A stretch of 64,000 nt of DNA. It comes from Brachypterus glaber (taxonomy: Eukaryota > Arthropoda > Insecta > Coleoptera > Kateretidae). Under the pieces are notes generated by a model, which worked only from the letters and a program-made list of their open reading frames with translations, searched no databases and was not told the origin of the DNA. The position numbers and the translations under genes were made by a program. Positions 30,223 to 41,914 of this stretch are shown piece after piece. Location of the stretch: positions 49,519,794-49,583,793 of the forward strand of contig OY294046.1 in assembly GCA_958510825.1 (NCBI GenBank). The letters are read 5' to 3'. The first letter of the stretch is position 1. Each line of letters begins with the position of its first letter.

Positions 30223-31533
30223 TTAGATCATATATCCCCTCCTAGATGCGCCTTGAGTCCACGTCAAACTGAAATGTTTTTATTGCTATATCCAGGTAGA
30301 TTTCACCTTCCCGCTTTTGGTCACCACCCACCGCTATAGTGGTTTGTTAACAAATATGTTATACTTCACCTCTTCGCAACCTCACCGCTATAGTTCTATA
30401 TGTTCTACATAAAACAAATCAACATTAATGCCATATCTATGTATATATGATCTAATACTAGGTGCTGGTTTCTAGATAAAAGTTTTTGTCCGCCTGTGTA
30501 TCTAAATAAAGATTATTCTTATCAGATCACAGGTCCGACACCATCAAATGTAGTACGTTTGTGCAACATTAGATGGCGCCACCACAAATTGGTTTGGATG
30601 TTTTCGATACAGAAGTATTTTGATACAATAAGTACCGTCAACTGGTGTTACTTCGGATGTTCGGACTCTGGTTTTTTTTTTGCAAAAAAAAACACCAAAA
30701 CAACCAAAAACCAAAGCAAAAAAAAAAACACCAAAACAACTAAAAACCAAAGATAAATTAAATTGCAAAATTTGGCAACAGCGCGAAAGACCGAGTTGAA
30801 TGTGGGACGTAGACGTTAGTGTGAAATAGCAGCTATATGTCATTTTGGTTGGGGATTTTTTCATTGATTGTGAAAATTATGTAGTAGAGCAGAACAATTT
30901 CTTTATAGACTAATGTCCCTTGTTCTCCCGAGCTCTTTCGATTCGGATGATTGTGTTGAGGTAAGAAAGTTTGCTGGGACATGATAAATACTTAACGACA
31001 GTTATTTACTTAAACCGTCTCTGAAAATAATAATATGTGATTTCAGGATTTCACCAGAAAGCCGAAATTCTTAAAATAAGATAAATGTGGCTTATATCCT
31101 TTGTTCCCCCAAGCCCCCTTCAATTAAAACCACTCTTAATTATATTTCAAATAGAACAATATTTATTATTTTTGATTGACGTAAGAGCTACATAATGATG
31201 TTTTAGAATTTTCTTCTGGAAATTTTCTATAAAAATGATCCGTAAATAGGTTAAATTATTTTCCCATAAGAATTATTATTTTTAATGATTTTTGTTGCTG
31301 TAAAAGTAAAGAACGTTTTAGCATCAAAATACTGGTCTGACAACCTTTATCTTCTGATTTTAATAATATGAATCACCTTTACTATTAGGGGTGCTACAGT
31401 TACCCTTATCACACCTGTTTATTTTGGTTTCCCCAAAAATAAACTAGGTATAGGTAGTACCTATTATAGACTGTACCAATATTTATTTTGACAAACGTAG
31501 TTTAAACTAACCAATTTTTTTTATCAATCAATA

Positions 31534-32024
31534 AGGGAACGTTCAAGTATTACGTAACACAAAATTTGGTCATTTTTGACCCCCACCCCCCCATGTAACG
31601 CGGCGTAATATTTTCAAGACCCCCTTCACCCCCCTCCCATTTGTTATGTCACGTTTTTTTTTCAAAAGGTAAAGAAATTGAAAGGAAATTTTGCTTTAAG
31701 GTTTAAACCGGTCTTTAACCGGTTATTGCTTCCGTGTTTTAACCAAAAACCAGTCTAAAGTAATTACCCAACCGGTTAACCGAAAACCGGTCATTGCCTG
31801 TAGTATTCCATGTCTATTTTTTTTTTTAAAGGATTTAGTGAACACGGCGTGCAATAAAATTTAAAACGAATCTTAGGCCTAGATCATTGTTAAAAACGCA
31901 ATCCAATAAACATTTTATAAGTTTAAATTTTTTTAAGTGTTACATAACATTTTTACTGACACGCGGCGTAACGTTTTCGAGACACTGCTCCCCTAGCGCG
32001 TTATGTAATACTTGAACGTTCCCT
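31534..32024. mobile_element. AGGGAACGTTCAAG-type TIR element, interrupted by a hAT relic
   Basis: AGGGAACGTTCAAGTATTAC at 31534 pairs with GTAATACTTGAACGTTCCCT ending at 32024. CGCGGCGTAA follows inside both ends. The hAT-type fragment 31707-31813 lies inside. Lone ends of the same family lie at 43485-43563 (right) and 49070-49114 (left). Confidence 0.8.
31707..31813 (+). mobile_element. hAT-type relic, right end
   Basis: CCGGTTATTGCTTCCG, AACCGGTTAACCGAAAACCG and ATTCCATG correspond in order to the right end of the complete element 46372-48115. It is truncated and diverged. Confidence 0.65.
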
Positions 32025-32888
32025 AATTATTTTAACTGAAAATGATGCATAGAACCGTGTATTAATTATGTATGTGTGTAAAAATATATAAAATTTTCGT
32101 TTTATTACGTATGTATGAAACAAAAAAAAAACAAATTTATATTAATTTTTAATTTTTTTTAACGTTTAATTTTTTTAAAACGTTGTTTATATTAAATTAC
32201 TAAGGAATCCAAAAGGGAGACAGAATAACCTACACCTGGTTATCCCAGTTTCAGTCTGTTTTCAGACAAAGAATATGAGAAAATGCCGCAACGTCCTAGC
32301 ATGCTGAAAATATGGCACATAGAAAATTAAACACGTTTTGGGGCTTGCCTGCGCATGGTCTCTTCGCGTATTATCCCCAGGTCCTCCGCATTAGAGCACA
32401 GTGTACGAAAATTTGCAAATCTGCGGTCAAAATTCTTAAACTATATCAACTAGGAATATTCAGCCGAGGACTGACTATAGTAGTGATGCGGCAATCGTAT
32501 CAATGGCCCCTCAAAGTAAACTGAATCTTTTTAACCCTCCGGTAGGTGCGCATATTTTAATTTAGGGCTTGTATCAGAGTTTGTGATCAAGTCACTAAAC
32601 TAATTAACTATTTTTTACAGCACGCACCATCATCAACCACGCCCGTGCCGTCCCTGTAGTTGACAATTAAGTTGCTAATATCATAATTTATTATTATACG
32701 ATATTATTTTTCTTGTGTTAAAATAATTTCAAAGAACTGCATTTTTTCTAATTTAATTTTTATTTTCACAATTTTTTCGAATTTCTCGCCCACTCGAATA
32801 AGTTTGAAAGGCGCGTCTTTTGCCTCATTAAAAAAAATCGCTAAAAAACTGCAGTGCAGTGCAACATCTAAAGTAACTTTAGTAATAT
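32025..32888. other. No recognised feature
   Basis: AT-rich, with a less AT-rich stretch at 32230-32520. The 70-codon frame at 32312 shows no domain. Nothing supported. Confidence 0.4.
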
Positions 32889-33540
32889 TAGAGGTGATTC
32901 TACATCCAAAAATATGATAAAAAGTTCCTATAAAGGCTGGTCAGGAAATGAGCCTTAAGGGAGCTACGGCCCTTCGAAGATAGACATATTGAATGTGGAA
33001 CTAAAAAAGCACCATTAAAATTTTAATGCTGCAGGGTGATTCTTTATTTAAAACTAAGCAAAAAACGTATTCTTCACCGAAACATCTAAATTTAATATTA
33101 AAGGAATAATAGCCTTTTAAAACGTTTTTGGTGGCAAAAAATATTACTTCCTCTTAATTGCATTTTTTTAAACAGTTGCTCCTACAGTGTTACACTATGA
33201 CATTTTTTATGTATTTTTACTCAAGGAATCTATATTTTTTACAAATCCAAATAAAATACACAAAAAAAAGTTTGGGGCAAACATGTTTTAAACCTCACAC
33301 ATTTTGACGGTTTAGGCACGCCTCTGGATAAATTCAAAAAATTAAATTAACATAAACTAATTGGCCTTAATAATACTAGTATTCATGCAAGACCTCGTCG
33401 CTCTAGCTTAAAGAGTACCAGATTAATTAAAAACCCTATTTTTGGTACAATTTTAAAGGGGCGTAAATCCCTTAGGGCTCATTTCCGGACCAACCAATAT
33501 AGGAAGTTTTTTTGATATTTTTTGATGTAGAATCATCTCT
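32889..33540. mobile_element. Fold-back element, family D relative
   Basis: AGAGGTGATTCTACATCC at the left pairs with GATGTAGAATCATCTCTTAA at the right. GGGAGCTACGGCCCTTCGAA, AAAGTTCCTATAAAGGCTGG and the AAACCTCACACATTTTG stretch match 57688-58333. The left terminal piece is missing or scrambled, while the right continues to TATCACCCTGTA (about 33570). Confidence 0.75.
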
Positions 33541-33638
33541 TAAATGTTGTCATGCCAGTTAATTATCACCCTGTATGATAGTTTTAAATTTCCAAAGTCC
33601 TTATAACTTGCTATAGATAAAAAATGTTTGTGTACAAA

Positions 33639-33770
33639 TCTGTGGCTTGGTTCTCGAAGGGCGGATGTCACTTTGTCAATGGCAGCGTTTTCAAAATATT
33701 ACATCAGAGTTGACTTGAAAACGTTGCTATTGACAAAGTGTCATCCGCCCTTTGAGAACCAAGCCACAGA
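33639..33770. mobile_element. TGTGGCTTGG hairpin family, copy 3
   Basis: TCTGTGGCTTGGTTCTCGAA pairs with TTTGAGAACCAAGCCACAGA. GGGCGGATG and CATCCGCCC, then TTTGTCAATGGCAGCGTTTT and AAAACGTTGCTATTGACAAA. The best-preserved symmetry of the family. Confidence 0.92.
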
Positions 33771-33778
33771 AATATTTT

Positions 33779-33990
33779 TATCGAATTCTAAACAATTTTA
33801 GAAATATCTGTCTCTCAGTCCGTCCCATTGCTTGTACACAACATAACTCAAGAAAGAAATATCGATCGATATGAAATTTTGAGGAAAAATCAAGTTTTGC
33901 GAAAGGAAAAACCCCTGGTTTTGAAAAACATCCCTTCAATAATAAAAAATTATCGCAACTTTTTGAAAAATTATAAAAAATAAATGCCTT
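33779..33990 (+). repeat. CCGT-bearing family, remnant
   Basis: TCTCAGTCCGTCCCATTG, then AACATAACTCAAGAA and GAGGAAAAATCAAGTTTTGC, correspond in order to the 10234-10340 part of copy 1. Confidence 0.6.
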
Positions 33991-34044
33991 AACCCAGAAA
34001 CATGAAATTTGGTATCGGTGGATTTACGAAAACAACCCTCCCCC

Positions 34045-34440
34045 TCCCCACCTATCTTGAAATATAAAAAGTTGCATATTTCATGGATTCAAAATACAAA
34101 AGTTGAATATTTCACGAGAAAAAAGCATTTTATGGATGCAAATAAAAAAATTGCATTTCCCGAAAGGGTGGGACCTTTTTTTTTTAGTCATTGAGTTTTT
34201 GTGTCTAAGAAAAAATAAGAAATAGAATATTTTTTCATGGATTCATGCAAGAGTGCAAGAGTTACATATTTCACGAAAGGGTGGGACATTTTTTTTTTAG
34301 TCATTAACTTTTTTTGTATCGAAGAAGAAAGTTGCATATTTCATAGATTCATACTAGGAAAGTTGCATAATTCACGAAAGGGTGGGACCTTTTCTTACCT
34401 TTACCTTTTTTGTCGGAGAAAAAGGCATTTTTAGGCTAAA
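34045..34440 (+). repeat. Degenerate tandem repeat, about 105 bp, 3+ copies
   Basis: CGAAAGGGTGGGAC recurs near 34166, 34277 and 34379, each preceded by TTGCATATTTCA-like text and a TTCATGGATTC-like block. Frames at 34009 and 34237 are repeat translations. Confidence 0.75.
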
Positions 34441-34537
34441 AAAAGTTGAAATTTTAAAAATGGCGCGTGTGACGGAGACATCATTTTGAGTGTAAGAAAA
34501 AATATAAAGACCAATGCTCTCCCTTTCTTTAAATCAT

Positions 34538-35396
34538 TGTATGTTCACGGTGGTTTGGAAAAAACATTTAGTGCGACTTTAATATAACACAATTTTTTAA
34601 AAAATACTTAATTATTTAGGGCACTGCGATCATTTTACGACTAAATTTCGAAAAATCTACTTTGGGAAAAACGATTTTCATTTGTTTTAATAAAAATATG
34701 TTAAAATTTTTTATTAGATATCAAATTCTACTTCAAAGAGTGATAAAAAAGTGTTTATGGACGTTTGAGCTAAATCGCTTTTTAAGGGAGCTAGGGTACT
34801 TTTAAAGGGCATTTTTAGAATATTTATCACTTAATAACTCATCATGGTTTAACTTATTGACATGAATTTTTTGTAGTATAGAACCAATAAATTGTAAACA
34901 TTTAATGTTTTATTAAAATTAACTCTTTGTCCAGGGGCGTAGATAATTGGTGCCTCCTAATTTCTCTGTAAAACTGTAAGTCCGCTCCTGGTTAAACATT
35001 TAATTTTTTTATGTCATAAAATGATAGATTATTGGCTGCATACTACAGTGAAAAGTCAATAAGTTATACCGGTATACTCAGGAACGGTCGTTCCTGAGTT
35101 ACGAAGTGAATAGTATTCTAAAAATGCCCCTTAAACGTGCTCTCTCTCCCCTAAGAAGCCATTTAACACAAAAGTCATAAAAACCTTTTTTTTCTCACTT
35201 TTTAACCTTAAATCTGATATTTAATAAATAATTTTTTAATCTCATTTTTTTTGCTAAAACAAATAAAAACAGTTTTTCCTCAAAAACGCATCGATAGATT
35301 TTTTAAATGATCGCAGTGCTCTAAATAATTAAATAAAAAAGGGTTATTTTGAAGTCGAACTAAATGTTGTTTCCAAGCCACCATGTGTTGTACATG
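34538..35396. mobile_element. Fold-back element, about 860 bp
   Basis: TTCACGGTGGTTTGGAAAAA, then ACATTTAGTGCGACTT, pairs with the complement ending at about 35396. AGGGCACTGCGATCATTT pairs with AAATGATCGCAGTGCTCT, and GGGCATTTTTAGAAT with ATTCTAAAAATGCCCC. A small inner stem, CTCAGGAACG / CGTTCCTGAG, sits at 35078-35099. Non-coding. Confidence 0.8.
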
Positions 35397-36224
35397 GTGC
35401 CATTTTGGCCACAAGCGACTAATTTTCGTCCTCTGTGCACTATTTCCGTACGACGTTTTTGGGACGCAATCTAGGGCCAACAATCGGTCTCGCGCCGGGC
35501 AAACGCTTGCCTCTTCCGCTTGTGTACTAAACACGATTTTTACCTCGGTGAAGGTCGTCAAAAACTACGAATAAAACACCGAGCTCGTAGACTGGAGCAG
35601 TGGTGCGCTCTCCTCTCCTCGGTGCTTAGTAAATACTGTTTACAAACGTTAGAAGCACGTGGTGCAAAGTGGTCTAGAGTGCCCTGGACGATAAAAAAAA
35701 CGAATTTATTATTTTTTTTTAAATAATGCTCGATTTAATAGTGCGTATGAAAATTTTTGGTTCAGGGTCCCTAGACGGTTTTTTTCTGTGAAAAATTGGA
35801 CAGTGTCGGGATTTTGTAGAAACTATGAGTTTTTCAGTGAAAAAGAGAATACTCTCTTGGCTTATATTAAGCTTGAAATAATTATGCTTAGTGAATTTTG
35901 AAAAATAAGGGGCAAATATACCTAGTAAGTTTTTTTATTGTTTTTTTTATTGTGAAAGACAAACATTAAGATATATTTTTTTGCCCTTATTAGTGAAAAG
36001 TTTTCACTGAAAACTGGTCACCTTAAGCATTTCCGCTTGGATGTCACATAAAATGTTTGTCTTTTAATTAAAATTTTAAAGGTTGCCACGGAATACCACA
36101 TGTTACTATAATTTATGGTGTTTATATTTTTCCTAACCACGTTTGTTAGAAAGAGATAAACATATTTACTATAAGTTATGGTAGCTACGTAAATCTAGTC
36201 CTACAATGGTTATGCAATTTAAGC
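35397..36224. other. Unassigned; locally GC-richer
   Basis: 35390-35660 has more G+C than its surroundings and open frames on both strands (minus 35280-35561, plus 35383-35574). None has a motif I know, and the minus frame runs into the fold-back arm. 35826-36016 contains a weak TTTTTCAGTGAAAA inverted pair. Confidence 0.3.
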
Positions 36225-37020
36225 TAGGGTACCTTAATGTGACGTCACACTAAGGCAGTTGAAAAAGGCGTCACATTAAGGGGTTACCTACCTGTTAAAG
36301 GGCAAAAAAGCACATTTTTTCTATTTTTTTTTAATACAATAAAAGAATTATTATGTTTTGACTTTTGGCGTATAAAAGTACAATATCTTAAGAAGTTGTA
36401 AAAAAAATCATAAAAAAATATTAAAAATTAAGCCGTTGACAGCTGGTTTTCGGAGACCACCTCGAAAAAAAGTGTCTTCGCGGTAGGCAGGATATCTCGC
36501 GATCTATTTATCTGAAATCAAAAAAACTAAAATTTTAGTATATGCTCGTGATTGAACGAAGGATAAACAAGTGTAATGGAAATTTTTGACAGAGTTTGAA
36601 AGTCGATGATATGATTTCCGGGAAAATTTGGCCATTTTTCGGTCCCGTACTGGCTTGTAAAATGGGTTATAATTGAATAAATAAAAAATCCTCTGTTAAA
36701 TCACGAGTTTATATTATTTAGAAGAAGTGTGCAAAATTTCAGCAGGATCGGTTCAGTAGTTTTTGAGAAATTGTGCCTACCGACTCTAAAAACATAGTTT
36801 TTAGAATAACGCTGTCAACGGCTTAATTTTAAATATTTTAGGTAACATTTTTTTTAAACATCTTGAGATGTTGTACTTTTATATGCCAAAAGTCAAAATA
36901 TAATAATTATTATATTTTGACTTTTATAGTTTGGAGTAATTCTTTCATTGTATTAAAAATAAAATTAGAAAAAATGTGCTTTTTTTGTTCTATAAGTATG
37001 TAACCCCTTAAGGTACTCTA
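36225..37020. mobile_element. Fold-back element, about 800 bp
   Basis: The TAGGGTACCTT end at 36225 pairs with AAGGTACTCTA ending at 37020. AAGGGGTTAC pairs with GTAACCCCTT, AAGCCGTTGACAGC with GCTGTCAACGGCTT, and GACTTTTGGCGTATAAAAGT with its near complement. The left side has about 70 bp more than the right (with GTGACGTCAC and a repeat GCGTCACATTAAGG). Confidence 0.75.
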
Positions 37021-37222
37021 ATTTGGGCGAAATGCAAGTTTGGAACAAGATAAAATTAGCCAATCGCATATCTGAATTTTATTTTCATTGTTCTAGTTTG
37101 TTTTTTTGTAAGAGACTGGCTTAAGCTTATAAGGCCTGTGGCTCATTTGAATAAAAAGGGTTTGAATGGAGATAAGGAGATCTCGAGAGGGGTAAGCTAG
37201 CTCAGTAATGCTTTAAAGCATT

Positions 37223-37480
37223 TACGGATGGAAAACTCGTACCCGTTTTTTTGTGACCGGTTACGAATATTTACAAAAACCGGTTAACCGGTTATTGTTA
37301 GATTTTAACCGGTTTTCTGATAGAATGTGGTCAAATAAGGTGAGGAGGGGTAAACCTTTTTTTAAGGGACTAGTCAAGTAAATGTGTTAACCGGTTATTG
37401 CTTTTGAGTTTTAACCGAAAACCGGTCTGTGGTAATATCCGCAACCGGTTAACTAAAAACCGGTTATTTGGTCCGTAATA
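37223..37480 (+). mobile_element. hAT-type short relic with CCGGTT repeats
   Basis: TACGGATGGAAAACTCGTAC at 37223 matches the left end of 46372-48115 (TAGGGATGGAAAACTCGCAC). ACCGGTTACGAATATTTA and ACCGGTTAACCGGTTATTG follow. The right part (GCAACCGGTTAACTAAAAAC) matches the opposite end, but the terminal TTTTCCATCACTA is gone. It looks like an internally deleted copy. Confidence 0.75.
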
Positions 37481-37900
37481 GCATAGGGCCATGAAGACGT
37501 GGGTACCATTACTGGTTGAGGACATTTTTATCTATTTGAGGGTGGTAATAATTTCGTTATCAGTAATTAATAATCACTTACTCTTATTTATTTTTTTAAA
37601 TTTCCTAAATTGAATGAAAATCACCAAATCTTACCGAAATTGGCATATCAGGAGTTCAAAAGTTACAAAAATTTACCTTTTTGTTTTTTAGTTTTTAACA
37701 AAAGTACACTGGAATTCAGGAAATTTTATCCTTGTTAAAAGAACGGCTTTCTCATTATAAATTTTCTCATATAATAAATTCTGATTTGCTTAAATTATCT
37801 TCAAATGCTTAAATATATTTAGATTTCAAGCTTTCACGGCCACTAAGATATAAAGAATTTTCACTTTCGGGTTTAGACCGTGTTGATGGATTTTCACTTT
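37481..37900. other. Unassigned, one dispersed relic
   Basis: GGTACCATTACTGGTTGAGG at about 37501 resembles 20080. The remainder shows no recognised feature. Confidence 0.4.
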
Positions 37901-37937
37901 CCGACGTTTCGTCTCTTACTGCTAGAGATATCTTCAG
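37901..37937 (-). ncRNA. Hammerhead-like ribozyme core
   Basis: On the minus strand, CTGAAGATATCTCT, a loop and AGAGACGAAACGTCGG: CTGANGA box, a good stem II (TCTCT/AGAGA) and GAAAC. It is the best-formed of the motifs in this window. Penelope-like elements carry such cores with CTGAAGA. The rest of the element is not recognisable here. Confidence 0.6.
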
Positions 37938-39043
37938 GGATTAATCTGAAACAGGTTTATGATTTTTGTTAATATCCCTTACCATTTTCGAGAAAAATTA
38001 CGAGAGCGGGAATTCTGGATCACCCTGTACATGGAAGTACTTGAAATAAATCTAAAGTACTTTCGGAAATTGGAATTAGGTATGCAAAAAGTCCAAACGA
38101 GTGAATCGCCATTCTGCAAATACTGAAAATTAAGATTTTATTTGTTAATTTAAGGATGAAATTTTCATCTTACTACGAAACTTGCATATTTCATCTTACT
38201 ACGAAACTTGCATATCGCAAAAATTGCATAATAGAGGGCTGGTGAACAATTTTAACAAGGTAATTTTTCCCCGGATGAATTTATATATTTAATATACAGA
38301 ATTGTTAAAAATGTTCATCAGCGGATAACCAGATAATGTAACACTATAGTATATTCAGCTTCAATATGCAGTAGAAGTAAATAAAAGAATCGCGCACGCG
38401 GCAGCTGGCGCGTGGTTTCATTGGTTAAAACACTCGAATGTTGCGAGAGTAGGGTTGTAGAAAATTTAACAGGTCAGTACGTGAGCACTTGCGATGAACC
38501 GTGCAATGCATTGCAATGGCCCGTTATATAGAAATATTTTGTTTTGAGTCCTACCCTGTCACTAAATCCGGCGTTGTCACGTGCGTTTGTTTACACTTAC
38601 TCATTTTGAAGTTAAATATACTATAGCTCTTGGACTAGCTTAACCTGTGGCTCTCTAAAATACGTCTTAAAAAATCAAATGAAATGTTTCATGTTGTAAT
38701 TCTATTCTAACTTTCACGGTTTGTAAGTTTCTGTCTGGAAAGACGATTAAAAAATGAATAATAAAGATTCTCAGTTGAAACCTTGTCAATTTCATGTTCA
38801 AGGCATCTATAAATAAAAACAAGCCGTGAAGATATGTATTGCTTCGCATTTCTTAGTATACGCCTCAACGTGTTAGGTAATTTTTCCCATTAAAAAAAAA
38901 ATAACTGGTTGGAGATTTTCTTCCACTGTTTTTTTTTTAATTTTCTTACATTTAAGGGGATCCTTTTCAATTTTAATTGGCTTCGCGCCTTACCATAATT
39001 GATTCTTACTGAAAACTCGAAGTTGATCGAAATATTCTTTTTC
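37938..39043. other. No gene; short duplication at 38168-38218
   Basis: ATCTTACTACGAAACTTGCA occurs twice in tandem at 38168-38218 (about 26 bp unit). AACAAGCCGTGAAGATATGT at about 38818 is an isolated terminus of the CCGT-bearing family. Otherwise nothing recognised. Confidence 0.5.
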
Positions 39044-39480
39044 CACTACTACCTTTAGAACATACCATTATTTATCATGTTTTCAGACTGTGATATCAAT
39101 TTTCTTCACCTATAGCAATAATAATTTTTTCTCTAATAGTAGGAGTAAATTTTATAAACAACTGATTTCTGTCACTTTAGATGTTTCAGTTCTTTGTTGA
39201 ATTTTTACTAATTAAACCCAAGAAAATAGCTTTAAATAACTTTCTATTTATTAAATATAATTAATTATAACTATTACCAATTAATACAATCAATAATTAG
39301 CTAAATATTATAAAAAAAATTAAAAAAAAAACTAAAATTTTAAACGTCAGTTCAAAGTATTTATTTGATCAAGGCTACTTGATTTTTATGAAAATTTCAA
39401 GAAATATAATTTCTTTTAATAATTTATTTTATTATTTAAATAAAAATAGTTAAATAGTGCTAGTAGTGAAAAAAAAAGCG
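39044..39480 (+). repeat. Dispersed repeat, copy 2 of 1196-1620
   Basis: Collinear with copy 1 from the CCACTACTA block to TAGTGAAAA. The interior (39200-39400) is AT-rich and more diverged. Confidence 0.7.
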
Positions 39481-39530
39481 TAAAGTTAAGAGCGCGCTGG
39501 CCTATAGTGAAAATTATTACTATACTCAGA

Positions 39531-40155
39531 TACAGGGTTATTCTTTTAAATGGTACAACCCCCGTAACTTTTGAACAGGATGAGATATAAACTTTAAATT
39601 TGGAATATGCATCTCACACAACAAAAACTATTATATGTCATATTTTTAATTTTTTTATTCGGTAAGGCGGCGACAGGGGGGCAGTGGGTACAATATTTTA
39701 AATGGCATTTAAAGAGCTTAAAATTTTCTACTTAACCATTTATTTTTGAAGGTTTTTTTTCTTCTTTAAAATATATGAAATTTTCAATATTTTTAAAAAA
39801 TAATTTTGGAAGTTTTGCGCAAAAAGATCAAAATAGTTAATTAGTGGTGTATTATCATGCTAAGACTAATTATGATTTTCATGTAAAATTTTCACTATTT
39901 ATGCACTAAATATTAAATATTTGAATAATTTTGAAGAAAAAAAAATATTAAAAAATAAATATTGACACAGTTAGATGGAGAATTTTAAGCTCTTTAAAAT
40001 AACGCATCACAGGGTCTAGGGTGCCATTTAAAATATTGCTCCCCATTGCCCCCCCTGGTTTTTATTGTGTGATATAAATATTCCAAATTTGAAATTCATA
40101 TTTCATTCCGTTCAAAAGTTACGAGGGGTGTACCATTTAAAAGAATAAGCTTGTA
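39531..40155. mobile_element. Fold-back element, family B (relative of A)
   Basis: TTATTCTTTTAAATGGTACA at the left pairs with GTACCATTTAAAAGAATAA at the right. AACTTTTGAACAGGATGAGA pairs with its near complement, and the GGGGGCAGTGGG region with a CCCCATTGCCCCCC region. The layout is parallel to family A but the terminal sequence differs. Confidence 0.8.
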
Positions 40156-40173
40156 TACATTCCATTATAAATT

Positions 40174-40177
<4 letters not shown>

Positions 40178-40230
<53 letters not shown>

Positions 40231-40250
40231 TATTATTATTATTATAATAG
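40178..40250. repeat. (ATT)n microsatellite
   Basis: About 20 TTA units with two small interruptions, flanked by ATTATAAT palindromic sequence. Confidence 0.95.
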
Positions 40251-40896
40251 TATTATAATTTATAATACTATTTCGCTGTGAAGCTGCGAGGAGTTTACTA
40301 AATACGGATATAAATATCTTACTTTAAAATACAAAATAGTAATAAAATAAATGAAATATATTATTTTTAATAGTAAAAATTTTAAAGCACTTAAAACATG
40401 TTTTGCTGGAAATTAAGCTAATTGGAGTCATAAATGTTAATCATAAATAAAACTTTTATGACAAAACAATACCTACATTTTTGAAAATAAATTATAAAAT
40501 ATGAAATTGAGATTAAAAAACAGTGAACAAAATACTAAAAATAATTTTTACCATAATATGCTAAAAATATAAATAAATTATTAAATTATTATAATTAAAT
40601 GTTTTTTTTATCACTGATATATTAACGTTAAATTAATTAAAAACTTCACGGGCTCAAAGTGTATGTAATTTTAATGATATGTACACTTTTAGTGGACACT
40701 GACCATATAAAATTATTTCAAGAATGCAGGGGATAAATGAAGTGGAGGGCATGACTGCTTCCGAAAGAAGCTTATTTAGTCGAAGTACTTTATCGTCCTC
40801 CCTGATGACAGTGAATTTTTGATAAAAAAAAATTACGGCACACTATCAAGTTGGGTATCACATGAAAGGTATTTTACTACACGTCTCAAAAATGTA
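40251..40896. other. No recognised feature
   Basis: AT-rich sequence between two fold-backs. No gene seen. Confidence 0.4.
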
Positions 40897-41617
40897 TACA
40901 GTGCGGTCCAAAAGTCACCCCCCCCCCTTTTAACTTTTGAACAAGTTGAGATATCGACTTCAAATTTAGAACTCTTAAATAAGACAACTTAAACTATCTT
41001 TTAGCATATATTTGATATTTTCAGCTCTTAAAATGTGGGCAGGGTGCATGGGGGGACATTTTTTTAAATGGAAAGGGGTGTCGTGTGGTACATCATTTTA
41101 AAGCTTATAAAATTCTCTAACATTTTTAATTTTTTAAAAATGTTTTTTAAGGTTTTCATTTTTCAATTTTTTGTGCTAAAACATTCGATTTTTAAAGTTT
41201 TTTTTTATAAATTTTTATTTATGTCAACTAAAATTAGTTTAAAAGTATAATTAACATTTTTTTATGATGAAATTAGGCATTTTTAAAAAATTATTTGTTT
41301 TTTTTTAGAGGAATTTTGACATTAATACCCATTTTCAACCCCATTTTAAACCCAATTTTTTTTTTATTTAAAAATATGGAGTTAAATGGAGAATTTTATA
41401 AGCTTTAAAATGATGTATTACACGACCCCCCTTTCCATTTAAAAAAATGTGCCCCCATGCCCCCCAGCCCACATTTTAAGAGCTGAAAGTATTAAATATA
41501 TGCTAACAGATATTTTAAGTTGTCTTATTTAAAAGTTCCAAATTTGAAGTCGATATCTCAACTGGTTCAAAAGTTAAGAGGGGGGGGGGAGGGGGGTGAC
41601 TTTTGGACCGCTCTGCA
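40897..41617. mobile_element. Fold-back element, family A, complete copy
   Basis: TACAGTGCGGTCCAAAAGTC at 40897 pairs with GACTTTTGGACCGCTCTGCA ending at 41617. The arms and interior match 7630-8330 over their length, including the poly-C/G runs. The 60-codon frame at 41068 is arm sequence. Confidence 0.88.
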
Positions 41618-41914
41618 TAATAAAAACTAGAAAATAAATTGGCAATGTTTTCAAAAAATAATCATGTCCCGCTTTTTTCAATTATGGATTATTCTTAAGT
41701 ATGAAATTAACTTTTAAGGAAAACTATAGACAACTTCTAAGAGAAGTTCATCAAAGTGGAGTAAGGGTGTCAAATGGGGCAAAAACTATATTTTTTATTA
41801 AGTCGCTACTAATTTTCGTTTGAAAGAATAATTAAACGCGTCAGCATATAAGGAATTAAACTATATGAGAATAATAGAAAAAGTTGTCTTATTTCACTAC
41901 AAAAAATAATTAAA
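41618..41914. other. No recognised feature
   Basis: A short spacer without repeat partner or ORF of note. Confidence 0.35.

Larger units (their letters stand above)
29649..31126. mobile_element. Degraded element with 40 bp inverted ends
   Basis: The left end (ATTAAAGGGCTTTGGGGAAC, then AAGGAACACAAGCCACATTT) is the diverged complement of the right end (AAATGTGGCTTATATCCTTT, then GTTCCCCCAAGCCCCC). Inside are the TGTGGCTTGG hairpin (29818-29936), a coding-like duplicated segment, and A-rich tandem sequence (30680-30752). The superfamily is unknown. Confidence 0.55.

Noticed and set aside
35280..35726. Possible exon in a GC-richer patch
   Set aside because: Frames are open on both strands, the minus frame enters a fold-back arm, and no motif or splice context could be supported.
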